DNA from: Clostridium sp. CAG:451
Lineage (GTDB): Bacteria > Bacillota_I > Bacilli_A > RF39 > UBA660
Direction of reading: 5' to 3'
Assembly: GCA_000438295.1 (NCBI GenBank)
Contig: FR901052.1
Span: forward strand, 1 to 62,571
Length of the DNA: 62,571 bases
Shown: one piece after another, positions 36,643 through 44,134 of the stretch
How the letters are laid out: every line of letters starts with the position of its first letter
Numbering within the stretch: position 1 is the stretch's first letter
Made by a program: the position numbers and the translations under genes
The notes under the pieces: generated by a model
The model's input: the letters and a program-made list of their open reading frames with translations, nothing else
Databases searched by the model: none
What the model was told of the DNA's origin: nothing

Positions 36643-36798
36643 AACATAATTTTGCTTGCTTTATGGCTTGCTAAAATTATGCTTAATAGGTTTTAAAAAG
36701 GGGCATTCCCTTTTTCACACCGTTATTGGCAGTGCCAATAACGTAGTGTGTTACTCTATTGGAAATAGAGTCATCTTTGACGAGCATTGCTCGTCTTT
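36643..36798. repeat. Array of five hairpins
   Basis: Five inverted repeats in about 150 bases. They are: (1) CATAATTTTGC with GCTAAAATTATG, 36643-36679; (2) AAAAAGGG-GCATT-CCCTTTTT; (3) CACAC, an inner CGTTATTGGCA-G-TGCCAATAACG, then GTGTG; (4) ACTCTATT-GGA-AATAGAGT; (5) GACGAGCA-T-TGCTCGTC followed by TTTTT. The stems are unrelated in sequence. Hairpin 5 is a terminator on the plus strand; hairpin 2 has T runs on either strand. They lie between two minus-strand genes. Possibly a structured RNA or a set of terminators. Confidence 0.8.
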
Positions 36799-37742
36799 TT
36801 AAATACCCATATCATAGTCATCATAATCTTTATCAGTGCCATAATTTTGTTCATAGATATAATCATTTATTTCATCTTCTCTAGATGTACCGACGACGTA
36901 GAGATCTACAACTTTTTTTCGGCAATAACGATTCATATGAATCAATCTATATAAATTATGACAAATCATAATAATATGAGCAATAATTTTATTAAAAATA
37001 ACTTTAAAAGGTATATTCCCATACCTTCATTATTTCTTATTATTTGGAACCAATTTTTTACTGGCCATTCTTCATTATAATCAACAATGTAATTTTGAGC
37101 ATCATACCAAGTTTTAGCTTTTCTTCTTCTACCTTCCTCAATTCTTACATTTGCTTCATCAACTAATCTATCACAATCTTCACTTTTTTTAATTTCAACA
37201 ACTTTTGCTTTTTCTTTTAAATAACTAGTATCTCGTATGATTAATTTATTTGTTGCCTTTTCAATAACTTCAGATTCGAGCAGTTTTTGATATGATTCTA
37301 ATTGTTTTATAATATATTCTTCAGTTAATTCTGAATCTACTTCAACTTGAGGACATGTCTCTATTTTTAATTCTCCACTTTTTAGTTTTTCAATAAATTG
37401 ATTCATAAATGTAGGAGCACTAACAATACCAATATGGTAATTATTCCTTTTACAAATATTTCCATCTTTTAATTGTAATCCTAAACAATTCAGTGCATTT
37501 TTCTCTTGTGTTGCAACTAAAACTTGTGTCGACAAACAACCAATATATTTTGATTTTGCTCTATCTATATCGAAATTAGGATATAAAACATAATACACTT
37601 CTCCATTTTTACCTTCGCTAGGATAGTAAATACATGGAGCATCATCATGCCACACAGTAGCATATAAATCCATTGCATCTGTATTTTCTAAATTCTTCTC
37701 AATAGCTTTATAATACTCATCTAAATCATCTTTTAATACCAT
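36799..37742 (-). pseudogene. Frameshifted island gene (hypothetical)
   Basis: The first 238 or so codons (from ATG 37740-37742) encode an unknown soluble protein: a start MVLKDDLDEYYKAIEKNLEN, a charged middle and WYDAQNYIVDYNEEWPVKNW. The frame then runs into a short artificial-looking hydrophobic tail ending at 36966. In another frame from about 37025 the reading continues for 75 codons as RYGNIPFKVIFNKIIAHIIM..., then VVGTSREDEINDY and an acidic end DKDYDDYDMGI, stopping at 36799. One indel near 37020 explains both. Intact length would be about 313 residues. Programmed frameshifting is possible but I see no slippery run. Family unknown. Confidence 0.6.
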
Positions 37743-37813
37743 TTTTTACCCGAAAATAAATATGAATATAGTAATCCTAAACAATACGCATCTTCACTAA
37801 ATTTTTTTGCCAT
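37733..37813 (-). CDS. Possible 26-residue peptide
   Basis: ATG at 37811-37813 encodes MAKKFSEDAYCLGLLYSYLF and ends in SGKKWY, overlapping the start of the frameshifted gene. The ribosome site (TAGGTTT) is weak. It could be a translational coupler; evidence is thin. Confidence 0.3.
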   Translation of the reverse strand: MAKKFSEDAYCLGLLYSYLFSGKKWY

Positions 37814-37824
37814 AGTTAAACCTA

Positions 37825-38430
37825 CTATTTCTTATTTGGAACTAGTTTTTTAACTGGTCCTTGTTCTTCTTTAGTTGAATTTACCAATTCAAATTCAATT
37901 GGATCATGTTCCAATTTATGTGATGCAGATTCCATTAAACATTCATGACATTTATAAGCAAAATATTGGCATCTACTTTTAGAGAAGACTGATTTACTCC
38001 CTTCAACACATAAAGCAAGGGATTCCCACATTTGTACGGCTTCTAAAGGAGTAAGTTTTCCTTTGGCATGAATTTTATCTATCTTTTCTTGTGTTATTGA
38101 ACTATAAAAGTCATTTATTTTTTTCTTAACAATAATATGTTCACATAATTCTTTTAAGGCAATTATTTGACCTTTACTTCCTCTAGTATAAATTGCTAAA
38201 TCTATAACGTCTTCTTCAATACTATCTAGATACATTAAAAAGTAATCTTTATATTCATCGTAATTTCTAAATACATATACTTCATTTTTTTTACTATCTT
38301 TAACATACATTGTTCTTTTATCTTCTACATCTATAACAGGGGGATGTTCTATTCTAACGGCATGTGTAATATATAAATATAACCATGTTTTAAAATCTAA
38401 CTTTGTGGACTTTTTTACTTCTTTCTTCAA
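37825..38430 (-). CDS. Hypothetical island protein, 201 residues
   Basis: A soluble protein I do not recognise. The C-terminal half is helical and has a cluster of cysteines (SRCQYFAYKCHECLMESASHKL, about 160-181), with CxxC plus an earlier Cys, suggesting a metal or structural site. Start MKKEVKKSTKLDFKTWLYLY. It overlaps the preceding small gene by four bases, so the two are co-translated. No signal peptide. Probably co-transcribed with the frameshifted gene downstream. Confidence 0.55.
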   Translation of the reverse strand: MKKEVKKSTKLDFKTWLYLYITHAVRIEHPPVIDVEDKRTMYVKDSKKNEVYVFRNYDEYKDYFLMYLDSIEEDVIDLAIYTRGSKGQIIALKELCEHIIVKKKINDFYSSITQEKIDKIHAKGKLTPLEAVQMWESLALCVEGSKSVFSKSRCQYFAYKCHECLMESASHKLEHDPIEFELVNSTKEEQGPVKKLVPNKK

Positions 38431-38630
38431 TTGCCATTCATTCTTTTTAATTTTTTTTCAGATTCTAATAAATTTTGTTCCCATCTATTCATATTTTCTT
38501 TGCCGGTTTCACCAGCTATATAATAACCATCTTTAGTTTTAATTCTATCACCTTTAGATACTCTTTTAAATGTTTCTGATTCTCCACCTATCATAATTAA
38601 TACGTCTTTATTCTTCTTTTTATTACTCAT
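38427..38630 (-). CDS. Small hypothetical island protein
   Basis: A 67-residue, lysine-rich protein. The frame opens at 38657, but a strong AAGGGGGT site precedes the ATG at 38628-38630 and a TATAAT box overlaps the upstream ATG, so the shorter form is real. Middle part FKRVSKGDRIKTKDGYYIAGETG looks like a short beta hairpin. Not recognised; first gene of a three- or four-gene run. Confidence 0.55.
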   Translation of the reverse strand: MSNKKKNKDVLIMIGGESETFKRVSKGDRIKTKDGYYIAGETGKENMNRWEQNLLESEKKLKRMNGN

Positions 38631-38798
38631 GTTCAACCCCCTTAACTTTCTATCCATTATACAGCATTTTTTAATTTATTACTAATTTTATTAAAATATT
38701 AATGATTTATCAATAACTATAATATTCTACTAAAAATTTTCGTCAATTCATTTGTTAAAACTATTATCTTATAATATTGCCATAATATGAATACTTGT

Positions 38799-39826
38799 TT
38801 AAATCAAAATCAAATTTTTGAGTAAACCATTTTGGTGTTTCAAATTTTCTTCAGTTAATTTTTCTATTTCATTTTCTTTATAAGTAATCTTACAATCATT
38901 ACAATAATAGTAATAATAAGAGTTATTATTCTTTTTAGTAGTTGCTTTACCACCTAATATTCTTTTACATTTAGGACATTTTAATTTTTGCATAAATAGA
39001 TAAGATAATTTTCTTTGAAAACTTCTCTGATTCTTTTTCTTTTGAACTTGGCATTCTTCCCAAAACTCTTTTGTAACCAAAGGTTCAACTACATCGTTAT
39101 AATAAGTAGGCTTTTAGTTCTTTTACCATGAACAAAATCTCCTTTGTATATTTCATTTGTTAAAATATTAAATATAGTTGAATCTCTCCAATTAGTTTTA
39201 TCTAATACTTTTTCTTCATTTAAAATATTACTGATAGTTTGATAAGACATTCCTTCATGATACATATTAAATATTCTTATTGCTACATCTTTAGTAGCAT
39301 AATCAATTACTAACTTCTTATCTTCATGTTTATATTCTAAAGGTGCTTGATGAGGAATATGTCCAACCTTAATTGCTCCAGCTAGTCCTATTTTAGTTCT
39401 TTCACTTGTTCTTTCTATTTCTTGTTGAGATACACTCATTAGTATTCTTGAAATCATTTTTCCATTAGCATTAGTTGTATTTATATCATCATTAGCACAA
39501 TCTAAATAAGCATTATTTTCTTCTAAAAATTTAATAATATTTTCCCAGTCATATACACTTCTTGTAAGTCTATCTAGTTTTAATACAACAATAGTATTAC
39601 ATTTCTTATCTTTAATATCTTGTAATAATTCTTCAAATGCAGGTCTTTTATTCCCGGTTTTAGCACTTATACCAGCATCTTTATAAACTTTATAAATTTC
39701 ATAATTCTTATATTCGCACATAGCACGAAGTCTTTTTTCTTGTTCTGGTAAACTAAATCCTTCTCTTGCTTGATCTTCAGTACTAACTCTAATATAAAGT
39801 CCTGCTATTTTCTTTTCTTCATTCAT
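38799..39826 (-). pseudogene. Serine recombinase, frameshifted and truncated
   Basis: A large serine recombinase (resolvase/invertase superfamily). The first part (39089-39826, 245 codons) has the N-terminal catalytic domain GLYIRVSTEDQAREGFSL with the nucleophile Ser, VVLKLDRLTRSVYD, and the Recombinase domain start HEGMSYQTISNILNEE. At 39112-39115 an A run on the minus strand is one base short. With the base restored the protein would read on in the downstream frame (38799-39080) through EPLVTKEFWEE to the zinc ribbon CPKCKRILGG...CNDC. The end is also cut short (family members reach about 500 residues). Not likely active. It is the probable integrase of the island. Confidence 0.85.
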
Positions 39827-39850
39827 TAAATTTCAACTTCTTAATATAAA

Positions 39851-39892
39851 AAGGTGTCAAAAGTATTAATTGTTTAATACTACTGACACCTT
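39851..39892. terminator. Long hairpin between island genes
   Basis: Arms AAGGTGTCA and TGACACCTT, with an inner AGTATTA/TAATACT pair, lie between the 70-residue gene and the recombinase. T runs follow on the minus strand (CCTTTTTATATT), giving a terminator for the 70-residue gene; the plus-strand copy also has TTATAATTTT. Confidence 0.8.
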
Positions 39893-39898
39893 ATAATT

Positions 39899-40111
39899 TT
39901 ATCTTCTCTTTGCAGATTGCATTTGTTTTGAAATATAATCGTATTCACTCATTGATTTTTGATTTACATAAGTTATTTTATCATCATTATATTTTCTAGG
40001 TGAACCTGTCGTAATGACAGTTTGTCCAAAATCATTTTGATTATATCCACAAATTACTCTTTTATTTTGTAATTGTTTCTTTAATAGTAATAAGTATTTT
40101 TTTTCTGACAT
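39899..40111 (-). CDS. Small basic hypothetical island protein
   Basis: A 70-residue basic protein (MSEKKYLLLLKKQLQNKRVI at the start, MQSAKRR at the end), not recognised. A strong AAGGGGGATT site precedes the ATG. The N-terminal third is helical with a heptad-like leucine pattern. It stands alone between two hairpins. Small basic genes beside recombinases can be directionality factors, but nothing here shows that. Confidence 0.5.
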   Translation of the reverse strand: MSEKKYLLLLKKQLQNKRVICGYNQNDFGQTVITTGSPRKYNDDKITYVNQKSMSEYDYISKQMQSAKRR

Positions 40112-40172
40112 ATGAAATCCCCCTTAATTGATTTCATATTCTAACATAAAATGTATTAAGTGTCAATTTTTG

Positions 40173-40493
40173 TTAAATATTCTTTAAATAATTTTCTAAT
40201 TCAGATAATTTGATTTTATTATTTAAGTTTTCTATAAATATCTCATTAGAATAATTAAAAGTTAGGAAAGTTATACCATTAATTATAATTCTGTGTGGTT
40301 CTAGATATGTAAGACTAGTTTTATCTATCATTCTTAAATTACCATTAATAATTGTTGATTTAACCTTACAAAATTCACGTATAAACTCTAATCTCTTTCT
40401 TAATGATTCTTCCATTCTAACTTCTTGCTTGATAACATTAACCATTTTAATCAATTCTTTCTTGGAACGACTTTTTTCTAAACAAAAAAACAA
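40173..40493 (-). CDS. Hypothetical protein at the island junction
   Basis: An open frame of up to 106 codons; the first codon is TTG inside the right repeat, and ATG codons occur at 40443-40445 and 40413-40415. No start has a good ribosome site. The body (MEESLRKRLEFIREFCKVKS) is basic and helical, then strands IIINGITFLTFNYSNEIFIEN. It may be a gene truncated by the insertion event, or a minor gene using a later start. Family unknown. Confidence 0.4.
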   Translation of the reverse strand: MFFCLEKSRSKKELIKMVNVIKQEVRMEESLRKRLEFIREFCKVKSTIINGNLRMIDKTSLTYLEPHRIIINGITFLTFNYSNEIFIENLNNKIKLSELENYLKNI

Positions 40494-40545
40494 TCCTAAT
40501 TTAGAATTGATTGTCTATTTATTCTCAATACTTATAAAAGTTCGA
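40491..40545. repeat. Right 55-bp direct repeat, tRNA-Thr 3' flank
   Basis: Matches 34265-34319 at 53 of 55 positions. On the minus strand it holds a terminator stem CAATTCTAA/TTAGGATTG followed by TTTTTTT, which terminates tRNA-Thr. This copy is therefore the original sequence. Confidence 0.8.
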
Positions 40546-40560
40546 GTATATTTTCTTATA

Positions 40561-40634
40561 TGGTGCCGGAAGTAAGAATTGAACTTACCGCTGATCCTTA
40601 CCAAGGATCTGTTTTACCACTAAACTATACCGGC
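40561..40634 (-). tRNA. tRNA-Thr (anticodon GGT)
   Basis: Cloverleaf with anticodon stem GATCC/GGATC and loop TTGGTAA giving GGT, T arm GTAAG-TTCAATT-CTTAC and encoded CCA. The acceptor GCCGGTA pairs with TTCCGGC except for one T-T mismatch at pair 6-67. The island sits directly against its 3' side. Confidence 0.9.
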
Positions 40635-40720
40635 ATACAACTAAATTTTAGCATATAACTTATTCAAATAGCAAGAAACTTTTTTTACTTTCTGTCATAT
40701 TATTTATTAAGGTGATATAC

Positions 40721-41134
40721 TTGAGAAATTTAAAAATTTATTCTTACCCTAACCTTCCTATTAATAGACAAGGTATAATAAATAAGGATGGTGACTTTAT
40801 TTCATTTTATCCAATAGATAAAGAGACATTTTCTGAAAATAGTATTAAAGAATTTATGGAAGAGTTTTATAATATTGATATAAATAGTATTTTAGAAGAA
40901 AAAGAATTATATCAATTTAGACAAGGAGTTTATAATTATAAAGCTATACTTGTAGATTATTTAGAATATGCTATATATGAATCATACCTAAATAAAAGTC
41001 TTGCTGTTATTAAAGTACCAAGTAATGTAACAGAAGAACAAAAAAACACTCTTATTAAATTAGTAACTTTAAATAATAATGATATAGAATCACTAATACC
41101 AATCAAGGAAAAAGTTAAAGTTAAAAAATATTAA
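40721..41134 (+). CDS. Hypothetical protein
   Basis: A 137-residue soluble, acidic protein, not recognised. Frame opens with a GTG at 40712, but AAGGTG leaves about six bases to the TTG at 40721, which I use (MRNLKIYSYPNLPINRQG). The sequence LLEYAIYESYLNKSLAVIKVPSNVTEEQ suggests an alpha/beta fold without a catalytic motif. It is followed 30 bases later by the HD-domain gene on the same strand. Confidence 0.55.
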   Translation: MRNLKIYSYPNLPINRQGIINKDGDFISFYPIDKETFSENSIKEFMEEFYNIDINSILEEKELYQFRQGVYNYKAILVDYLEYAIYESYLNKSLAVIKVPSNVTEEQKNTLIKLVTLNNNDIESLIPIKEKVKVKKY

Positions 41135-41164
41135 TATAATAACTAGTTATAGAAAGGAATAATT

Positions 41165-41812
41165 ATGTCAAAAGAAGAAAGAATACTTAACTATTACATG
41201 CTTTGTAATAAACTAAAGGATATTGTTAGAAGTGGCTGGAGAGTTTGGAATATCAAAAGAGAAAGGGTTGAAAGTATAGCTGAACACATCTATGGTGTTC
41301 AAATGCTTGCTATTGCCATGAAAAGTGAGTATCAGTACGATATAAGTTTAGAGAAAGTTATTTTAATGCTTGCTATTCATGAACTTGGTGAAACAGTAAT
41401 CGGTGATTTAACCCAGTTTGAAATTGATAGTAAAAGTAAAGAGATAATTGAACATAAAGCTGTTCATACTATCCTACTTGGATTAATTGATGGGGAAAAA
41501 CTAGAAGAGTTATTTTTAGAGTTTGATGCTAAAGAAACAAAAGAAGCTATTTTTGCCTATCAATGCGATAAATTAGAGTGTGATTTGCAAAGCAAACTTT
41601 ATGACGAAGAAAAATGTGTAGATCTTAACAATCAGCCAAATAACGAAGTCATTAATAATGAAAGAGTTAAAAAGCTATTAAATAATGGTGAATCTTTTTC
41701 AGAAATGTGGTTAAAGTTTGGACAAGAAACATATCCATATGATAAAAACTTTAGAAGTGTTTCTAATTATGCTCTTAAAAATAATATCAAAGTTAAAAAA
41801 CATCTACCTTAA
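41165..41812 (+). CDS. HD-domain hydrolase (YfbR-like)
   Basis: A 215-residue metal-dependent phosphohydrolase. AEHIYGVQMLAIAM gives the first His, and VILMLAIHELGETVIGDLT is the HD motif in the form His-Glu followed by GDL, as in YfbR/HDDC2 5'-deoxynucleotidases. It likely removes phosphate from dNMPs or similar; substrate not provable here. GAAAGGAAT precedes the ATG. Ends at a terminator shared with the convergent membrane protein gene. Confidence 0.8.
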   Translation: MSKEERILNYYMLCNKLKDIVRSGWRVWNIKRERVESIAEHIYGVQMLAIAMKSEYQYDISLEKVILMLAIHELGETVIGDLTQFEIDSKSKEIIEHKAVHTILLGLIDGEKLEELFLEFDAKETKEAIFAYQCDKLECDLQSKLYDEEKCVDLNNQPNNEVINNERVKKLLNNGESFSEMWLKFGQETYPYDKNFRSVSNYALKNNIKVKKHLP

Positions 41813-41825
41813 TTTAGATGTTTTT
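41799..41825. terminator. Bidirectional terminator
   Basis: AACATCT and AGATGTT arms with an AT-rich loop, followed by TTTTATT on the plus strand and TTTTTTAAC on the minus strand. It lies between two convergent genes. Confidence 0.8.
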
Positions 41826-42683
41826 ATTATTTAAAATATTATCTAAAAATTTTTTAGGATTCATTTTTGAAACAACAACAATTCTTTTGAGTTGATTATC
41901 CATTAAATACTCAATTATTATTTCGTATTCAACGTTAAACTCTACCTTATCATAATTATTTGACAAAGTATTAAATAACATATTGAACCCATCATTTCCT
42001 AATGTTTGAACTATAGGATTACCACCAAACATAACGGCAGATAGCAATAAGCTTTTTGTTTCATTATCCTCTACTTCTTTATTTTTAATAGCAGTTCTTG
42101 CCCTAGACGTACAACTTATATTTTTTATTTTATTCTTCTGTATTTGAAAATTTTGATTACTATTATTAATCCTATATATCAAATTAATAGTATTTTCTTC
42201 TAAATTATTTGTTATTAAAACTTCACTGTCAAAAGGAATTTCTTTAACACCTAATACAAAGCTAGTAAAAAGAAACAAACTATCACCAAAATCATTACCG
42301 CTACTAGATAATTTTTCTATAGTTTCTTTTTTTTTATTATCGTTAATAAATAAAGAAAAAAGTAAAAAAACAGAAGAGCTTAAATATAGATAGAAATTAT
42401 TACTTATAGTAATATTAACATCTGTAATATTGTTAATCATTTGTTGAATTAAAAGGTAAGTCCAAGCATAAGTTAACAGTGCTAAAACTATTAATAAATT
42501 AGATTTCTTGTTCTTTAATATATTATAAATTGCAAAAACAATTATTACCAAATAAGCATAGAAGCTCTCAAAGGTAAGTAAATTAGCACTTCCTTTATTT
42601 GATACAACAATAGCTGCAGTTGAGGAGAACATTACAATAATAAAAGACAATAAAATAAAAATCAATTTTTTACTTTGTTTCAT
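41814..42683 (-). CDS. Hypothetical membrane protein
   Basis: A 289-residue protein with four predicted membrane helices in the first 115 residues (start KLIFILLSFIIVMFSSTAAIV) and a soluble C-terminal part of about 170 residues. The soluble part (KEIPFDSEVLITNNLEENTI, then IKNISCTSRARTAIKN) is strand-rich. Not recognised. About 80 bases separate it from mtnN upstream on the same strand. Confidence 0.6.
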   Translation of the reverse strand: MKQSKKLIFILLSFIIVMFSSTAAIVVSNKGSANLLTFESFYAYLVIIVFAIYNILKNKKSNLLIVLALLTYAWTYLLIQQMINNITDVNITISNNFYLYLSSSVFLLFSLFINDNKKKETIEKLSSSGNDFGDSLFLFTSFVLGVKEIPFDSEVLITNNLEENTINLIYRINNSNQNFQIQKNKIKNISCTSRARTAIKNKEVEDNETKSLLLSAVMFGGNPIVQTLGNDGFNMLFNTLSNNYDKVEFNVEYEIIIEYLMDNQLKRIVVVSKMNPKKFLDNILNNKNI

Positions 42684-42762
42684 AATTAATCACTCCATAT
42701 TATAAGAATAGTATATAGTGAAACCACAAAATTAGCAATATAAAATAGCTTTATGCCTCTTA

Positions 42763-43455
42763 TTAAATTTTTTCTAACATACTAATTAAAAACTTAGCTA
42801 CTAATCTAGAACTACTTTCTAGAAATTCTTCATAAGTAATTCTATTATTGTTATTAGGAATATCTGATATGCTTCTAACTACTAGAAAAGGAATACCACT
42901 TAAATAAGCCACTTGAGCAATACTAGCCCCTTCCATATCGACACACAAAGCTTTAAACTTTTGATTAATTTTTTGACTCATTTTATCACTAGTACAAAAT
43001 ATATCACCACTAGCAATTACACCATTATGAAACCCTATATCAGTAAATTCTTTAGAAACCTCATTAGCTATTCTTAAAAGGTACTCATCACTATCAAGAT
43101 AAACACCAACATTAGGAATATAGCCTTTTGCATGATCAAAAGCTGTTATATCAAAATCATGTTGAACTAACTTTTCTCCTATTACAATATCACAGACTGC
43201 TAAAGACGAATCAACTCCTCCTGCTACTCCTACATTAATAATAGAATCAACCTTCATAACATCAATCATAATCTGACTACATCTAGCTGCATTAACCTTA
43301 CCCACCCCACATTCAACTAAGATACAAGTTATATCTTTAATAACTACTCTATAAAAAGTAAGATTAAAAATAGTAAATTCTTCTTCTATTTCTACTTGTT
43401 TTAAGACTTCGTCTAGTTCTTCCCTCATGGCAAATATCAAACCTACTCTATTCAT
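42763..43455 (-). CDS. mtnN: 5'-methylthioadenosine/S-adenosylhomocysteine nucleosidase
   Basis: A 230-residue enzyme that cleaves adenine from MTA and SAH in methionine salvage. Start MNRVGLIFAMREELDEVL holds the catalytic Glu; INVGVAGGV, VIASGDIFC, VDMEGASIAQVAYLSGIPFLVVRSISD are the purine nucleosidase blocks. Overlaps the preceding 159-residue gene by eight bases. Confidence 0.95.
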   Translation of the reverse strand: MNRVGLIFAMREELDEVLKQVEIEEEFTIFNLTFYRVVIKDITCILVECGVGKVNAARCSQIMIDVMKVDSIINVGVAGGVDSSLAVCDIVIGEKLVQHDFDITAFDHAKGYIPNVGVYLDSDEYLLRIANEVSKEFTDIGFHNGVIASGDIFCTSDKMSQKINQKFKALCVDMEGASIAQVAYLSGIPFLVVRSISDIPNNNNRITYEEFLESSSRLVAKFLISMLEKI

Positions 43456-43927
43456 TATTCACCTTTTCATTATTACTTTCTAAAATAATTGCTTCATAAA
43501 TAATATCTACTAAATAGTTACTAGCTTCTATTTGATATTTATTCATAATAGTATTAAATACATCATAATTATATTCTACTTCTAAGTATGGATACACTAA
43601 TTCCATCTTATTATTAAGACTAGCTAAATACTCTTTAGTATAGTCTTTTTCAATAAGCATAATTGGTAAATCACCATTCCATTTTTTAAACTCTGATAAT
43701 ATCAAATCAGGATTATCTGTATACTTAAAATTATCTTTATCATAACTAATCATTTCTAATAAATCTTTATTATTAACTAATTTTTCATCAACTCGGTAAT
43801 CAAACCTATCTATAAGTTTTATCCTATCTAGTTTTAAAGCCGATAGCTGAGCAATAATACCTTTCTTACTATCACTACTAGTAGGAATAACTTCTACTAT
43901 TATATATTTGTCTTTTAGTAAATTCAT
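43448..43927 (-). CDS. Exonuclease-fold-like protein, catalytic residues missing
   Basis: A 159-residue protein. Its start KYIIVEVIPTSSDSKKGIIAQLSALKLDRIKLIDRFDYRV parallels DEDD exonucleases (IVDIETTG....IIEIGAVKV...I..RF). However, the Asp-x-Glu pair is replaced by V-E-V. The end VFNTIMNKYQIEASNYLVDIIYEAI recalls the helix with the last Asp of that fold. The resemblance is by eye and the protein would be catalytically dead. It overlaps mtnN by eight bases. If unrelated to DEDD, function is unknown. Confidence 0.5.
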   Translation of the reverse strand: MNLLKDKYIIVEVIPTSSDSKKGIIAQLSALKLDRIKLIDRFDYRVDEKLVNNKDLLEMISYDKDNFKYTDNPDLILSEFKKWNGDLPIMLIEKDYTKEYLASLNNKMELVYPYLEVEYNYDVFNTIMNKYQIEASNYLVDIIYEAIILESNNEKVNNE

Positions 43928-43953
43928 CTTATCCCCCTATAATTAAAATATTA

Positions 43954-44030
43954 TGGTGTTCATGATGGGAATCGAACCCATGACCTTTTCCTTCGGAGGG
44001 AAACGCTCTATCCAACTGAGCTACATGAAC
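43954..44030 (-). tRNA. tRNA-Arg (anticodon CCG)
   Basis: Full cloverleaf: acceptor GTTCATG/CATGAAC, anticodon stem TTTCC/GGAAA with loop CTCCGAA giving CCG, T arm ATGGG-TTCGATT-CCCAT, encoded CCA. Confidence 0.94.
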
Positions 44031-44082
44031 ATGACTTGATTGTACCAAATTTTTAAGAGAATGTAAATTAGTGTCTAATAAT

Positions 44083-44111
44083 TTGACAAGTATCAACGAG
44101 ACTCATAAAAT
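44083..44111 (+). promoter_or_regulatory. glmS promoter
   Basis: TTGACA (44083-44088) and TAAAAT (44106-44111) are 17 bases apart, a near-consensus sigma-A promoter. The leader is only about 17 bases, too short for a glmS ribozyme. Confidence 0.85.
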
Positions 44112-44134
44112 GATATTAGAAAGTAGGAATAAAT

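Larger units (their letters stand above)
34265..40545. mobile_element. Decayed genomic island beside tRNA-Thr
   Basis: About 6.2 kb bounded by the 55-bp direct repeats. It includes a serine recombinase gene (broken), small unknown genes, an ASCH protein, a zinc metallopeptidase and many hairpins. The pattern fits integration next to a tRNA gene by a site-specific recombinase followed by decay. Serine recombinases usually use short core sites, so the long repeats may come from an earlier tyrosine integrase or from recombination; I cannot tell which. Confidence 0.75.

Noticed and set aside
36643..36798. Second CRISPR array
   Set aside because: The hairpins are not direct repeats of one another and have no spacer pattern.
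44030..44134. glmS ribozyme upstream of glmS
   Set aside because: Only a short leader lies between the promoter and the ATG, and no ribozyme core is visible.
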